A stretch of 64,000 nt of DNA from an uncultured Saprospiraceae bacterium (GCA_938001865.1 CALLAW010000083.1:1-64000); one strand, 5' to 3'. Counted from the stretch's first letter, positions 8,927-18,477 are shown. A program made the numbers and translations. Notes: generated from the sequence alone by a model not told the origin.

Positions 8927-11110
8927 ATGAATCAAAACATTATTTACATTATTCCAATTTTCGGTGTGATAGCTCTCGCATACACGATGTGGAAATCTGC
9001 ATGGGTAAGCAAGCAGGAAGTTGGAACAGAGAAAATGGGAAGGATTGCAAACAATATCGCAGATGGTGCCATGGCATTCCTTAGAGCAGAATATAAGGTG
9101 CTCGCAATCTTTGTAGCGATAGTAGCATGCCTCATGTTTTGGAGTGGAATGAATGAAGGTTCATCACCATTCGTGGCACTCTCGTTTATTCTAGGTGCTA
9201 TTTGTTCGGCACTTGCAGGATTTATCGGTATGAAGGTCGCTACCAAGGCCAATGTAAGGACGACTAATGCAGCAAGGACTGGATTGGGTAAAGCCCTAGA
9301 GGTAGCATTTGGTGGTGGAGCTGTGATGGGAATGGGAGTTGTCGGACTTGGAGTACTTGGATTGGGAACACTCTTCTTACTCTATTCTGGAATGTTTGGA
9401 GTCGATAGTCAAGCTAATGTCACTAAGGTCATTACAGTACTTACTGGATTTTCATTTGGTGCATCATCTATTGCACTCTTTGCTAGAGTTGGCGGTGGTA
9501 TCTATACTAAGGCAGCAGATGTAGGTGCTGACCTCGTAGGGAAAGTCGAAGCTGGTATTCCAGAAGATCACCCTCTCAATCCTGCAACGATTGCAGATAA
9601 TGTCGGAGATAACGTAGGAGATGTAGCCGGTATGGGTGCTGATCTCTTCGAATCATATGTCGGATCTATCATCGGTACGATGGTACTCGGAGCAGTATTT
9701 ATCGGTAGTGCTACTGTTGGTGGTGGTGGTTGGTCTGATGAGTTTGGAGGTCTCTCGGCAGTCTTGTTACCATTGGTCTTAGCTGCGGTAGGTATTATTA
9801 CATCTATCATTGGTACATTCTTCGTCAAAGTTGGTGAAGGTGGTGATCCACAGAAAGCACTCAACAGAGGAGAGTTTATCGCAGGGGGTATCATGGTTGC
9901 ATTTACATACCTAATTGCTTCTTGGATGTTGCCTGAGTCTTGGGTGTTTAACGGAGAGACATATACACCACTAGGAATATTTACAGCAGTGGTTATAGGG
10001 TTAGTCGCAGGTGTCTTGATCGGTATGGTCACAGAGCACTATACCGGTACAGGTACTAAGCCAGTCATGTCAATCGTAAAGCAATCACTCACAGGATCTG
10101 CAACTAACATCATCGCTGGTCTCGGAGTAGGGATGATCTCTACAGCGATTCCTATTATCATTTTAGCGGCAGCGATTATAGGAGCTCACTACTTTGGTGG
10201 TCTCTATGGTATCGCGATCGCAGCAGTAGGGATGCTCTCTAACACTGGGATCCAGTTAGCTGTAGATGCATATGGACCAATCGCAGATAATGCAGGAGGT
10301 ATCGCAGAGATGGCAGAACTGCCAAAAGAAGTAAGACAAAAAACTGATAAGTTAGATGCAGTAGGTAATACGACAGCGGCAATCGGTAAAGGATTTGCTA
10401 TCGGATCAGCTGCATTGACAGCATTAGCATTGTTTGCTGCCTTCATGGCAACTGCTGGAATCACGTCTATCGATATTGCACAGCCAAAAGTGATGGCAGG
10501 ATTGTTACTCGGTGGTATGCTTCCATTCCTCTTCTCGGCACTGTCAATGAATGCAGTGGGTAGAGCAGCGATGGACATGATCAATGAAGTAAGAAGACAG
10601 TTCAAATCGATCCCTGAGCTCAACAAAGCGCTTGCCGTAATGAAGAAGAACGATGGAAAAGACATGAGTGAATGGTCGGCAGCAGATGTTGCAACATTTG
10701 AAGCAGCAGACGGTAAAGCAGAGTACGATAAGTGTGTAGCAATCTCAACGGAAGCATCTATTAGAGAGATGAGAGTACCTGGATTGATCGCAGTGATCTC
10801 TCCAGTGTTGATTGGATTTACTGGTGGAGCAGAGATGCTTGGTGGACTCCTTGCAGGGGTAACAGTTTGTGGTGTATTGATGGCAATCTTCCAGTCTAAT
10901 GCTGGTGGTGCTTGGGATAATGCTAAGAAGATGTTTGAAGAGGGAGTAGAGATTGATGGTGAGATGCACTACAAAGGATCTGAGGCTCACAAAGCAACAG
11001 TAGTAGGTGATACAGTAGGTGATCCATTCAAGGATACTTCTGGACCATCACTCAATATCTTATTGAAGTTGATGTCAGTAGTGGCTCTTGTCATAGCACC
11101 ATTCATCTAA
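8927..11110 (+). CDS. hppA: Membrane-bound ion-translocating pyrophosphatase
   Basis: The 727-residue integral membrane enzyme hydrolyses pyrophosphate and pumps H+ and/or Na+ across the cytoplasmic membrane. The length and about 16 hydrophobic segments fit the family. Catalytic motifs are intact: '[13 protein letters not shown]' (198-210), '[20 protein letters not shown]' (224-243) and the late '[19 protein letters not shown]'. The segment '[11 protein letters not shown]' (480-490) carries Ala where K+-independent enzymes have Lys, so this should be the K+-dependent subclass. Which ion is pumped cannot be told here. It is a single-gene unit: promoter at 8842-8871 and terminator at 11156-11192. 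Confidence 0.98.
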   Translation: MNQNIIYIIPIFGVIALAYTMWKSAWVSKQEVGTEKMGRIANNIADGAMAFLRAEYKVLAIFVAIVACLMFWSGMNEGSSPFVALSFILGAICSALAGFIGMKVATKANVRTTNAARTGLGKALEVAFGGGAVMGMGVVGLGVLGLGTLFLLYSGMFGVDSQANVTKVITVLTGFSFGASSIALFARVGGGIYTKAADVGADLVGKVEAGIPEDHPLNPATIADNVGDNVGDVAGMGADLFESYVGSIIGTMVLGAVFIGSATVGGGGWSDEFGGLSAVLLPLVLAAVGIITSIIGTFFVKVGEGGDPQKALNRGEFIAGGIMVAFTYLIASWMLPESWVFNGETYTPLGIFTAVVIGLVAGVLIGMVTEHYTGTGTKPVMSIVKQSLTGSATNIIAGLGVGMISTAIPIIILAAAIIGAHYFGGLYGIAIAAVGMLSNTGIQLAVDAYGPIADNAGGIAEMAELPKEVRQKTDKLDAVGNTTAAIGKGFAIGSAALTALALFAAFMATAGITSIDIAQPKVMAGLLLGGMLPFLFSALSMNAVGRAAMDMINEVRRQFKSIPELNKALAVMKKNDGKDMSEWSAADVATFEAADGKAEYDKCVAISTEASIREMRVPGLIAVISPVLIGFTGGAEMLGGLLAGVTVCGVLMAIFQSNAGGAWDNAKKMFEEGVEIDGEMHYKGSEAHKATVVGDTVGDPFKDTSGPSLNILLKLMSVVALVIAPFI

Positions 11111-11155
11111 GACTTACACAATAAGAATAAGTCAGATATAAACTATAATAACAAG

Positions 11156-11192
11156 AAGGTCTTCTGCATCAGTAGAAGGCCTTTTTTTTTTT
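11156..11192 (+). terminator. Rho-independent terminator of hppA
   Basis: A stem AAGGTCTTCTGC / GTAGAAGGCCTT with a short loop is followed by a run of 11 T, 45 bp after the hppA stop. Confidence 0.9.
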
Positions 11193-11510
11193 GTGTCTAA
11201 GGTCTTTGTTGCACAAGAAGAGATACTCATCACATACAAGTCTCGTCATACACACCCACAAGATTAGAGGAGGACCAATAAAATGATGTAGAGATATTGG
11301 TATCAGACTACAGTGCCTCAATCGACAAATTGATTAGATAGAGTGAAAATCACTTAGATCGAGCTCTACTCTCTCATTGGGAATAGACAAATCAATGACT
11401 ATCAATTCATTAGAATGTACTTATTCTGCTCAGATTTGAGAGATTAATGGCGAAATGTACACATTAAAGATATTTATTTATATAAATTTTAGTAATGTAT
11501 ATAAAATTAG
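11193..11510. other. Intergenic stretch without recognisable gene
   Basis: Between the hppA terminator and the small RNA candidate promoter I see no ORF with protein-like features, no repeat and no clear hairpin. The right part becomes strongly AT-rich (about 11465-11530). Confidence 0.4.
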
Positions 11511-11541
11511 TTGCTAATAAGATATAATTGGTATACATTTG
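11511..11541 (+). promoter_or_regulatory. Bacteroidota-type promoter of the small RNA candidate
   Basis: TTG (11511-11513), 20 bp AT-rich spacer and TACATTTG (11534-11541) match the Bacteroidota consensus fully. No coding ORF follows; instead a terminator appears about 60 bp after the predicted start point. Confidence 0.65.
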
Positions 11542-11547
11542 TGATAT

Positions 11548-11638
11548 GGGACTCAAGAACCGAGTAAGATGTAGTTTTCTTATTTTGAGACCTTAGTCGA
11601 AAGAGCCTGGAATTGCAGAATTTCAGGCTTATTTTTTT
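11548..11638 (+). ncRNA. Candidate small RNA of about 90 nt, two hairpins
   Basis: The unit is bounded by a consensus promoter (11511-11541) and a rho-independent terminator (11604-11638). Predicted transcript start is near 11548. Its 5' half can fold through GGACTCAAGA (11549-11558) pairing with TTTTGAGACC (11583-11592), 9 of 10 positions including one G-U; the 3' hairpin AGCCTGGAATT/AATTTCAGGCT ends in TATTTTTTT. There is no plausible ORF. The 3' end runs antisense to the last few codons of the Mla-like ATPase gene. I do not recognise it as a known RNA family; it is an inference from signals alone. Confidence 0.5.
11604..11638 (+). terminator. Rho-independent terminator of the small RNA candidate
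   Basis: An 11 bp stem (one G-U type mismatch) with a GCAG loop is followed by TATTTTTTT on the plus strand. The minus-strand side lacks a T run, so it does not look like the terminator of the neighbouring minus-strand gene. Confidence 0.75.
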
Positions 11639-12387
11639 GCCTGATCCTTAAGTCTCTGTAAGAATGGTGAAGCGAAGATAAATGAGTTCAGATTTTCATT
11701 ATCGCTGTTCATCACTGCATGACGATCCCCCTTCCATACGATCTTACCCTTATCTAAGAAGCAGATATTCTGGCCGATCTCCATCACACTATTCATATCA
11801 TGAGTATTGATGACTGTAGTGATATTATCAGCGATAGTTATCTCTTTGATGAGCTCGTCTATGGTGATTGATGTCTTGGGATCTAAGCCACTATTGGGCT
11901 CATCACAGAAGAGGTACTTAGGCTTGTATACGATAGCTCTAGCGATGCCTACCCTCTTCTGCATCCCGCCGCTGATCTCTGATGGATACTTATCGTTAGA
12001 TCCTTCAAGACTTACTCTTGACAGACACTCGTCGACACGGATATTTTTTTCTTTGAGAGTCATCTTGCTGAACATGTCGAGGGGAAATCTCACATTCTCA
12101 GCTACGGTCATCGAATCGAAGAGGGCATTTCCCTGGAAGAGCATACCTACTTCCATCCTCAGTTGTCTCAGTTCTTCTTTACCTAGAGTGAAGAACTCAC
12201 GATCATCATACCATACCTTACCCTCGGTAGGCTTGAATAATCCTACGAGTATCTTGAGGAGTACTGTCTTACCTGCTCCACTCCGACCAATGATAAGATT
12301 GGTCTTGCCAGCTTCGAAGACAAAGTCTAGTCCCTTCAATACTTGTACATCGTCAAATGACTTGTGGATGTTCTCTATGGTAATCAC
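11629..12387 (-). CDS. ABC transporter ATP-binding protein, MlaF-like
   Basis: The 252-residue cytoplasmic ATPase has Walker A 'GRSGAGKT' (34-41), the signature 'ISGGMQKR' (138-145), Walker B 'YLFCDEP' (158-164) and an H-loop 'NTHDMNSV'. The 'GGMQKRVGIARA' signature and overall pattern are those of MlaF/Ttg2A, which powers phospholipid or lipid transport between outer and inner membrane. It starts with GTG 43 bp after the MlaE-like permease gene, so the two are co-transcribed. No MlaD (MCE domain) gene follows, so the periplasmic part must be elsewhere. Confidence 0.92.
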   Translation of the reverse strand: MITIENIHKSFDDVQVLKGLDFVFEAGKTNLIIGRSGAGKTVLLKILVGLFKPTEGKVWYDDREFFTLGKEELRQLRMEVGMLFQGNALFDSMTVAENVRFPLDMFSKMTLKEKNIRVDECLSRVSLEGSNDKYPSEISGGMQKRVGIARAIVYKPKYLFCDEPNSGLDPKTSITIDELIKEITIADNITTVINTHDMNSVMEIGQNICFLDKGKIVWKGDRHAVMNSDNENLNSFIFASPFLQRLKDQAKK

Positions 12388-12430
12388 GTGCTGAGATATT
12401 TATATAAATGTAAGAGATATTGCAAGATTG

Positions 12431-13177
12431 CTATCCTGATGTCAAGAGTATCGCCACGACATAGTCTGAGACCAATACGAGGACACATGAGTAGACTACA
12501 GCTCGGGTGCTTGCTTGTCCGAGTTCGATATTACCTCCTTTGACGAAGTAGCCTTGGTAGCATGATACAGTGATGATAATGTAGGCAAATACTACAGACT
12601 TGACGAACATCATGACAACATTGTAATCATTGAAGAAGGACCGGAGTCCCTTGACGTAATCAAAGTTGGTAAATAGTCCTGTCGGTACTGATGCAAGATA
12701 GCCACCTCCGATATTGACTATTGCTGCGATGAATACTAGTATTGGTATGGCGATGAGTCCACCTATGATCTTAGGCAGGACTAGATAGCTGGCGGTATTG
12801 ACACCCATGATCTCCATTGCATCGATGTGTTCTTTCTGTCGCATCCCTCCGATCTCAGCAGCGAGATTACTCCCTACTTTACCTGCGAGTACGAGACAAG
12901 TAAATGTCGCTGCAAGCTCAATGATAGCCATATCTCTCACGATATATCCGATATAATATGCCGGTATAGATGTCCCAGTCAGTTGATAATACATCTGCTG
13001 GGCTGTCACCGCTCCGATAAAGATGGAGATAATGAATACGATCAAGATTGACCCGACGCCGATATCATAGACTTGACGGACGACTTCTTTGTAGAACATA
13101 GAGAAGTTGCCAGTCTTCTGATAGATGACTTTGTGCCAAGCGATGTATCGACCGAGATGAAAAAAAAGTCCTTTCAT
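12431..13177 (-). CDS. ABC transporter permease, MlaE family
   Basis: The 248-residue inner-membrane protein has five to six hydrophobic segments and the MlaE hallmark region 'EIGGMRQKEHIDAMEIMGV' in the middle, the loop that contacts the ATPase. It is the usual length of MlaE/YrbE permeases. It directly precedes the MlaF-like ATPase (43 bp gap) and follows, at 58 bp, a beta-barrel protein gene on the same strand. By family it moves lipids for outer-membrane maintenance; the actual substrate in Bacteroidota is not established. Confidence 0.93.
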   Translation of the reverse strand: MKGLFFHLGRYIAWHKVIYQKTGNFSMFYKEVVRQVYDIGVGSILIVFIISIFIGAVTAQQMYYQLTGTSIPAYYIGYIVRDMAIIELAATFTCLVLAGKVGSNLAAEIGGMRQKEHIDAMEIMGVNTASYLVLPKIIGGLIAIPILVFIAAIVNIGGGYLASVPTGLFTNFDYVKGLRSFFNDYNVVMMFVKSVVFAYIIITVSCYQGYFVKGGNIELGQASTRAVVYSCVLVLVSDYVVAILLTSG

Positions 13178-13235
13178 AGTTATATATACTCCTTAACGTA
13201 CAGTCACCTTGGCATGGTGTCAAGTAGTGTAAATA

Positions 13236-14138
13236 CTACTCTGATGAGTGATCCATACTGGTTGCTGACGCTGCAGTTTGATTATTATTGAGATCGTATC
13301 TTACTCCGATTGATAGACTCAATGGGTCATATCGATTCTCTATACCGACAAAGATGTTACTCATATTCTTCATTACGCCTATCTCTATCGATAAATTTTG
13401 TAATATTTTATAGCTCATCCATGTATTCCATCCGATTTGGAGGTTATTGATATTATTCCCTGTCTTATCGATGTCGGTAATGGCTACGTACTCACAGATA
13501 TTTTCATCATCTATGGTCTCTCTGTGGATATTGATGTACTGACGAGTTCTACTTGACCATAATGGAGTCTGCAAGTAGAGTCCCGCTCCTACATTGAACT
13601 TAGATTGTAATAATTGGTAAGAGAAGGCTATAGGTACTCTCAGCGAGACGACCTCTGTAAGCGTACCCTCTGAGATAGTCTCTATGACATCCGAGTAAGA
13701 GTTGATTGTTTGATCACAATATGGTGTATTGTTTACTGTAGGGAATGATAGGTCGATTGTGTCCATTGGGACAGATCTGATGACTTGGCTTATAGAGGTA
13801 CTCTGTGTACTCCTAAAATGGATCAAATTGACACCGAGGCCTGTCCTGATATTCCAGTTTTTTCCGAGGTCCAAGTTCATACCTATTTCAAAGTTCTTTC
13901 CACTCTTTGCTTCATTTGTATATGTGGTCTCATACACCACTTCATTTATAATCCTGATTGCAGTGGTCTCATCGAGAAATTGGTAAGTATAATAGCTATT
14001 GTTCTGTGTCAAAGACATCTCAGCATTGAGTGGTTGCACTAGACTTGCCCTAAGATCAAATGTAGGACCTTGAGCATAGACTGTCTGTAATGCTCCGATT
14101 ACGGCCAGAGTTAGGAGGAGTATGAGTAGTTTTTTCAT
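13236..14138 (-). CDS. Predicted outer-membrane beta-barrel protein
   Basis: The 300-residue protein begins with a clear signal peptide (about 1-23, ending TVYAQ) and continues with alternating beta strands rich in aromatic residues, ending in strands 'QIGWNTWMSYKI', 'LSIEIGVMKNMS' and 'LSIGVRYDL' and a polar tail. This is the pattern of PorT/OmpW-like Bacteroidota barrels. I chose the ATG at 14138; a GTG one codon upstream is possible. It may form one transcription unit with the MlaE/MlaF-like genes downstream (58 bp gap), which would suit a role at the outer membrane, but no specific function can be given. Confidence 0.75.
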   Translation of the reverse strand: MKKLLILLLTLAVIGALQTVYAQGPTFDLRASLVQPLNAEMSLTQNNSYYTYQFLDETTAIRIINEVVYETTYTNEAKSGKNFEIGMNLDLGKNWNIRTGLGVNLIHFRSTQSTSISQVIRSVPMDTIDLSFPTVNNTPYCDQTINSYSDVIETISEGTLTEVVSLRVPIAFSYQLLQSKFNVGAGLYLQTPLWSSRTRQYINIHRETIDDENICEYVAITDIDKTGNNINNLQIGWNTWMSYKILQNLSIEIGVMKNMSNIFVGIENRYDPLSLSIGVRYDLNNNQTAASATSMDHSSE

Positions 14139-14141
14139 CAC

Positions 14142-14617
14142 TTATATGTTGTCTTGATCAGTACAGGATGAGATCTTATCTGCTGTGAGTACTCTAGGTA
14201 AATGTCTAGGCAATATCTCTTATCACCATTGATCGTGGCGACTATAATCATATTTGCATAAGCAATACTCACAATGATCTCACCTGATCAAAAATAGTGA
14301 AAATTAACGACTCTTCTCTCTGCATACTCCGATTAACTGAGCTCGTCGACCCATCTATTTGTTTCATTTTGACTTGATCTCAAGAGTAGGATGTTTTCCT
14401 TCATGTGCCCTAGCACGATATACTTCTTCTCTAGCTTGATCCTATGTACTACTCATACATGATAACCATACGGTGATAGATAGTCACTGAGATTCAATAA
14501 GTCATACCACGGACCAATGACTCATGGTGTATGACTAGGTCTACCTACCTCTATATGCTAAGGATAATTGTGAGTATTCAGCTTAGCCAGCTATGGTCAG
14601 AGTAGAGATAATCTCTC
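14142..14617. other. Intergenic region with an imperfect inverted repeat
   Basis: It lies downstream of murA and upstream of the barrel gene (both minus strand). The only structure I see is GTCATACCA (14501-14509) facing TGGTGTATGAC (14525-14535), a possible hairpin after murA without a T run. No ORF with protein features is present. Confidence 0.4.
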
Positions 14618-15937
14618 TTACGACAGAGTTACTCTCTTGATATTAGCCCCTAGTGCATTGAGTCTACCATCAATATTTTCATATCCTCGATCGATCTGAT
14701 TGATATTGTAGATTGTACTCTCTGACTTAGCTGATAATGCTGCGATCAAGAGTGAGACACCTGCACGGATATCGGGAGATGTCATCGAGATTCCTCTGAG
14801 TTGGTAGTTTCTTTCTGTGCCGATAATGGTTGCTCTATGTGGATCACAGAGGATAATCTGTGCACCCATATCTATGAGCTTATCTACGAAGAAGAGACGA
14901 CTCTCAAACATCTTCTGATGGATGAGTACACTCCCCTTAGCTTGTGTAGCAGCGACGAGTAAGATACTCATCAGATCAGGGGTAAATCCCGGCCATGGTG
15001 CATCATAGATCGTCAAGATAGAACCATCTATAAATGTCTGTATCTCATAAGTATCCTGCTCTGGGATATGGATATAATCCTCTCCAATATTCATCTGGAT
15101 ACCGAGCTTCTGGAATGTCGCTGGGATATTGCCAAGCATCGGGATATTGACATCTGTGATGGTGATGTCAGAGTTAGTCATAGCAGCTAATCCGATAAAA
15201 CTCCCAATCTCAATCATATCTGGTAGGATACGATGTGTAGTCCCACCGAGTTGTGTCACTCCCTGGATAGTCAAGAGATTAGAGCCTACTCCTGAGATCT
15301 TAGCTCCCATCCGATTGAGCATCTTACAGAGCTGTTGGAGGTAGGGTTCGCAAGCTGCATTATAGATCTGAGTCTCCCCCTCTGCGAGTACAGCCGCCAT
15401 CACGATATTGGCAGTACCTGTCACTGAGATCTCATCCATATGGATATATGTTCCCTTGAGTGATGAACCATCGAGATAGTAATTATCTCCCGACTCCTCA
15501 TACTTAAATTCTGCACCCAACTTCTTGAAAGCGAGGAAGTGTGTATCTAGTCTTCTCCGTCCGATCTTATCACCTCCTGGCTTAGGAAGGAATGCCTTGC
15601 CAAATCTTGCTAATAAAGGGCCTAGCAACATCACTGACCCTCTAATCTTACGTGCCTCAGCTTGGTAGTCCGCTGACGCAAAGTATTGGAGGTCGATGTC
15701 ATCAGCTTGGAATGTGTAACTATTCTTAGATAATCTATTGACCTTGACTCCCAGACCTGTGAGTAGGGCGATGAGCTTCTGTACATCTACGATATCTGGC
15801 ACATTTTCCAATGTGATCAAGTCCTCTGAGAGGAGTACCGCACTGACGATTTGGAGTGCTTCATTCTTTGCCCCTTGAGGAGTGATCTTTCCTGAGAGTT
15901 TTGCATTTCCTTGTACGATGAATGCTTCGTTAGCCAT
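14618..15937 (-). CDS. murA: UDP-N-acetylglucosamine 1-carboxyvinyltransferase
   Basis: The 439-residue cytoplasmic enzyme adds enolpyruvate from PEP to UDP-GlcNAc, the first committed step of peptidoglycan synthesis. Length and motifs fit the EPSP-synthase-like family: N-terminal 'GKITPQGAKNEALQIVSA', 'KIRGSVMLLGPLLARFG' and 'PDIRAGVSLLIAAL'. In the mobile catalytic loop the usual Cys of 'PGGC' is Asp here ('PKPGGDKIGRRRLDTH', Asp123). Natural Cys-to-Asp MurA enzymes are active and insensitive to fosfomycin. The gene stands alone between two intergenic regions; it starts at an ATG right before the conserved N-terminal beta strand. Confidence 0.97.
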   Translation of the reverse strand: MANEAFIVQGNAKLSGKITPQGAKNEALQIVSAVLLSEDLITLENVPDIVDVQKLIALLTGLGVKVNRLSKNSYTFQADDIDLQYFASADYQAEARKIRGSVMLLGPLLARFGKAFLPKPGGDKIGRRRLDTHFLAFKKLGAEFKYEESGDNYYLDGSSLKGTYIHMDEISVTGTANIVMAAVLAEGETQIYNAACEPYLQQLCKMLNRMGAKISGVGSNLLTIQGVTQLGGTTHRILPDMIEIGSFIGLAAMTNSDITITDVNIPMLGNIPATFQKLGIQMNIGEDYIHIPEQDTYEIQTFIDGSILTIYDAPWPGFTPDLMSILLVAATQAKGSVLIHQKMFESRLFFVDKLIDMGAQIILCDPHRATIIGTERNYQLRGISMTSPDIRAGVSLLIAALSAKSESTIYNINQIDRGYENIDGRLNALGANIKRVTLS

Positions 15938-16137
15938 AGTCCGTGATGTTAGTATTGAGAATTAAACGAAGAACAAATATATTAAATATTTTCATAATAT
16001 ATATTTTGTGGATGAGTTATGCTCTCTCAGGAGTGTTAAGGTAAAGAGGGAGAATCAGAAGTGAATTGTCCAACATATCTCTGCGAATAATTTGGCGATA
16101 ACATCACAAAGTCATCCCTCAGTCATCCCTAGACACT

Positions 16138-16145
16138 TATCTTTG
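16138..16145 (+). promoter_or_regulatory. Possible -7 element immediately before a start codon
   Basis: TATCTTTG matches TAnnTTTG and ends 4 bp before the ATG at 16150, so a transcript would start at or next to the start codon (leaderless). No TTG is found 19-21 bp upstream, so the call is weak. Confidence 0.3.
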
Positions 16146-16149
16146 TCCG

Positions 16150-16701
16150 ATGAAATTACCAGTAATAGCTCGACAGATTAGTCACTTGACAGATGCGAGA
16201 TACTTCGCAGCACTAGAGGTAGATTATATGACTTATGATCTTGGAGCATCGGAGGATGCGATAGACGAGGTCACTTATCATGGTATCGCAGAGTGGGTCG
16301 AAGGCCCAAAGACATTAATAGAGAATCCACCACACAGAAACTTTGGCCCTGATGTTGGTTATGTATATGGTTATCCGATGGTTGCTGAAGAAGAGTCTAC
16401 CTTCATAGAGATGACAATCGGCCAACTCAAGACCCTCGAGTCTCATCCTAGAGGTAACTACATCATCCTACTTGAAGATAAAGAATATCCTGGTGCTGCC
16501 CTCTTGACAGCTCTCTCCAAGTATGATGGTACGGCTAAGTTTTACTTTCAGTCAGAGATCTACCTGACACCATTTATTCAGTTTTTGCTAGATGACTACC
16601 CTACGATGGGGATCGTCTTCTGCGGTAGTAAGGAAGAAAAAACAGGGATGAAGTCATATGAGGCCCTAGATGATGTCATAGAGTTGCTCGAGGAGTATTA
16701 G
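16150..16701 (+). CDS. TrpF-like (phosphoribosylanthranilate isomerase fold) protein
   Basis: The 183-residue soluble protein starts 'IARQISHLTDARYFAALEVD', which follows the TrpF pattern 'KICG-T--EDA--A---GAD', and ends 'GSKEEKTGMKSYEALDDVIE', which follows the TrpF pattern 'SG-E--PG-KD---i---i'. The Cys of the TrpF start is absent and the chain is shorter than the usual 200 residues or so, so it may be a diverged TIM barrel without tryptophan-pathway activity. No trp genes are nearby. A -7-like element lies only 4 bp before the ATG. Fold assignment is inference from patterns; enzymatic function is unknown. Confidence 0.6.
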   Translation: MKLPVIARQISHLTDARYFAALEVDYMTYDLGASEDAIDEVTYHGIAEWVEGPKTLIENPPHRNFGPDVGYVYGYPMVAEEESTFIEMTIGQLKTLESHPRGNYIILLEDKEYPGAALLTALSKYDGTAKFYFQSEIYLTPFIQFLLDDYPTMGIVFCGSKEEKTGMKSYEALDDVIELLEEY

Positions 16702-16789
16702 TGAGTATGATAAAAAAAATGTGAGGCTCAATTTCACAGTACGCAACGATTCCAATTGATATCGCATATAGGATTATGAATATAAGAAT

Positions 16790-18400
16790 ATGAAAAAATT
16801 GCACCTAGCTACCTTGTTATTATTGCTTTTTAATCATTCGCTAAAAGCACAAATCCTAACAGAAAGTAATCTGCCAATAATCATAATCGACAGCAGTACA
16901 AATGAAATTCCAGATGAGCCTAAAATTCCAGCTATTATGGGCATCATCGATAATGGTACTGGACAAGTAAATAGCTCTGACGACACTTTCAATCATTATG
17001 ATGGGCATATTGGTATTGAAACACGAGGCAACTCTACTCAGCTCTACGATAAAAAAACTTATACAATTGAACTTTGGGACGAAGCAGAAAATGAAATCTC
17101 AGAGCCGTTATTAGGCATGGGTAAAGAAGAGGATTGGATATTGCACGCCATGGTACTTGATAAAACTCAATTACGTGTTCCATTGTGTTTTGATCTATTT
17201 AGAAAAATGGGCCATTATGCAGCTAACTATAGATTTGTCGAATTGATTGTAGATGGAGAATATCAAGGGATTTATATATTGACAGAAAAGCTCAAAAGAG
17301 ATGATGATCGTGTGGATATTGCAAAATTAGATGAAGATGACATTGCAGGAGATTCACTGACGGGTGGATATATCCTGCGCATAGATTGGACGTGGGATGT
17401 TGATGAGCAAGATCTTTTTGAATCCAATCATGATTCTCAAGCAGGAATTCCTATGAAATATCAATGGTATTATCCCAAGCCTGAAAAAATTCAACCAGAG
17501 CAAAAGGAATACATCAGTAACTATGTACATGACTTTGAAAATGCCGTATTTGGTACTGAGTTTACAAATGAAGACGGGCTTCGTTATACCGATTATATAG
17601 ACCTAAATTCTTTTGTTGATTTTGTACTCATAAATGAATTTACCAAAAACTCTGATGGATATAAATTGAGTTCCTATATGCACAAGGACAAGGATAGCAA
17701 AGGAGGAAAACTAACGGCAGGGCCCATTTGGGATTTTGATCAAACGTATGGCTTGTCAATAGTATGTTCCAGTCATATTCCTTCAGGTTGGACCTACTTG
17801 CAAAATCAAGAAGATTGTGAAGATCTTGGAACCATGCCATTATGGTGGCGAGTGATGATGGAAGATCCTATTTTTATCAACCGACTTAATTGTAGATGGA
17901 AAGAGTTTAGGAGTAGTTTTTTGCAACAAGATTCACTCTTTCAATGGATGGATACACAGACTACTCTTTTAGAAGATCCTTTGGGTCGTAACTTTGAAAG
18001 GTGGGATTTTATAGGAAATAATATTTGGTTTGAACCTTCTCCAATTCCGCAAACTTATGATGGAGAAATCAACTCTATGAAAAACTGGATTCAAGATCGT
18101 TTGGAATGGATGGATGCTAATATGGTGGGGAATTGTGATGAAGATATTACTTCAACAAAAATAGTTCTCAGCGAACATAATTTTTCATTTACACCCAATC
18201 CAGCGATCGATAATATTTTACTTTATAACCTTAATGGAGAACGAATATTAATACATGATGTCAATGGAAGGAAGCAAATCACAACTCCAATAGATGAATC
18301 TAAAAAATATATAGATATAAGTAATTTATCTAGTGGGATATATTTTATTACAGTTGAATCGGCAGGAAACAGAATGACTCAAAAACTCATTATTTTGTAA
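16790..18400 (+). CDS. Secreted CotH-family protein with T9SS type A sorting domain
   Basis: The 536-residue protein has a signal peptide (1-20, ending LKAQ), a CotH domain and a C-terminal sorting domain. CotH features are 'HIGIETRGNST', 'KKTYTIEL', 'FVELIVDGEYQGIYILTEK' and 'GPIWDFDQTYG'. CotH proteins are atypical kinases that can phosphorylate extracellular proteins; catalytic activity here is not proven. The last 75 residues ('FTPNPAIDNI' to 'MTQKLIIL') are a typical type A T9SS domain, so the protein should reach the cell surface or medium. Base composition is more AT-rich than the flanking housekeeping genes. It converges on the flippase gene. Confidence 0.93.
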   Translation: MKKLHLATLLLLLFNHSLKAQILTESNLPIIIIDSSTNEIPDEPKIPAIMGIIDNGTGQVNSSDDTFNHYDGHIGIETRGNSTQLYDKKTYTIELWDEAENEISEPLLGMGKEEDWILHAMVLDKTQLRVPLCFDLFRKMGHYAANYRFVELIVDGEYQGIYILTEKLKRDDDRVDIAKLDEDDIAGDSLTGGYILRIDWTWDVDEQDLFESNHDSQAGIPMKYQWYYPKPEKIQPEQKEYISNYVHDFENAVFGTEFTNEDGLRYTDYIDLNSFVDFVLINEFTKNSDGYKLSSYMHKDKDSKGGKLTAGPIWDFDQTYGLSIVCSSHIPSGWTYLQNQEDCEDLGTMPLWWRVMMEDPIFINRLNCRWKEFRSSFLQQDSLFQWMDTQTTLLEDPLGRNFERWDFIGNNIWFEPSPIPQTYDGEINSMKNWIQDRLEWMDANMVGNCDEDITSTKIVLSEHNFSFTPNPAIDNILLYNLNGERILIHDVNGRKQITTPIDESKKYIDISNLSSGIYFITVESAGNRMTQKLIIL

Positions 18401-18477
18401 AAGATGCGAATGTGATTCTTCAAAAAAAAGAATCGATCATAATTCACCATTAGCATACAGATCTGCATCTATCAACC

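Noticed and set aside
18414-18434. GATTCTT/AAGAATC hairpin between the CotH and flippase genes
   Set aside because: Short AT-rich stem without a T run; too weak to call a terminator.
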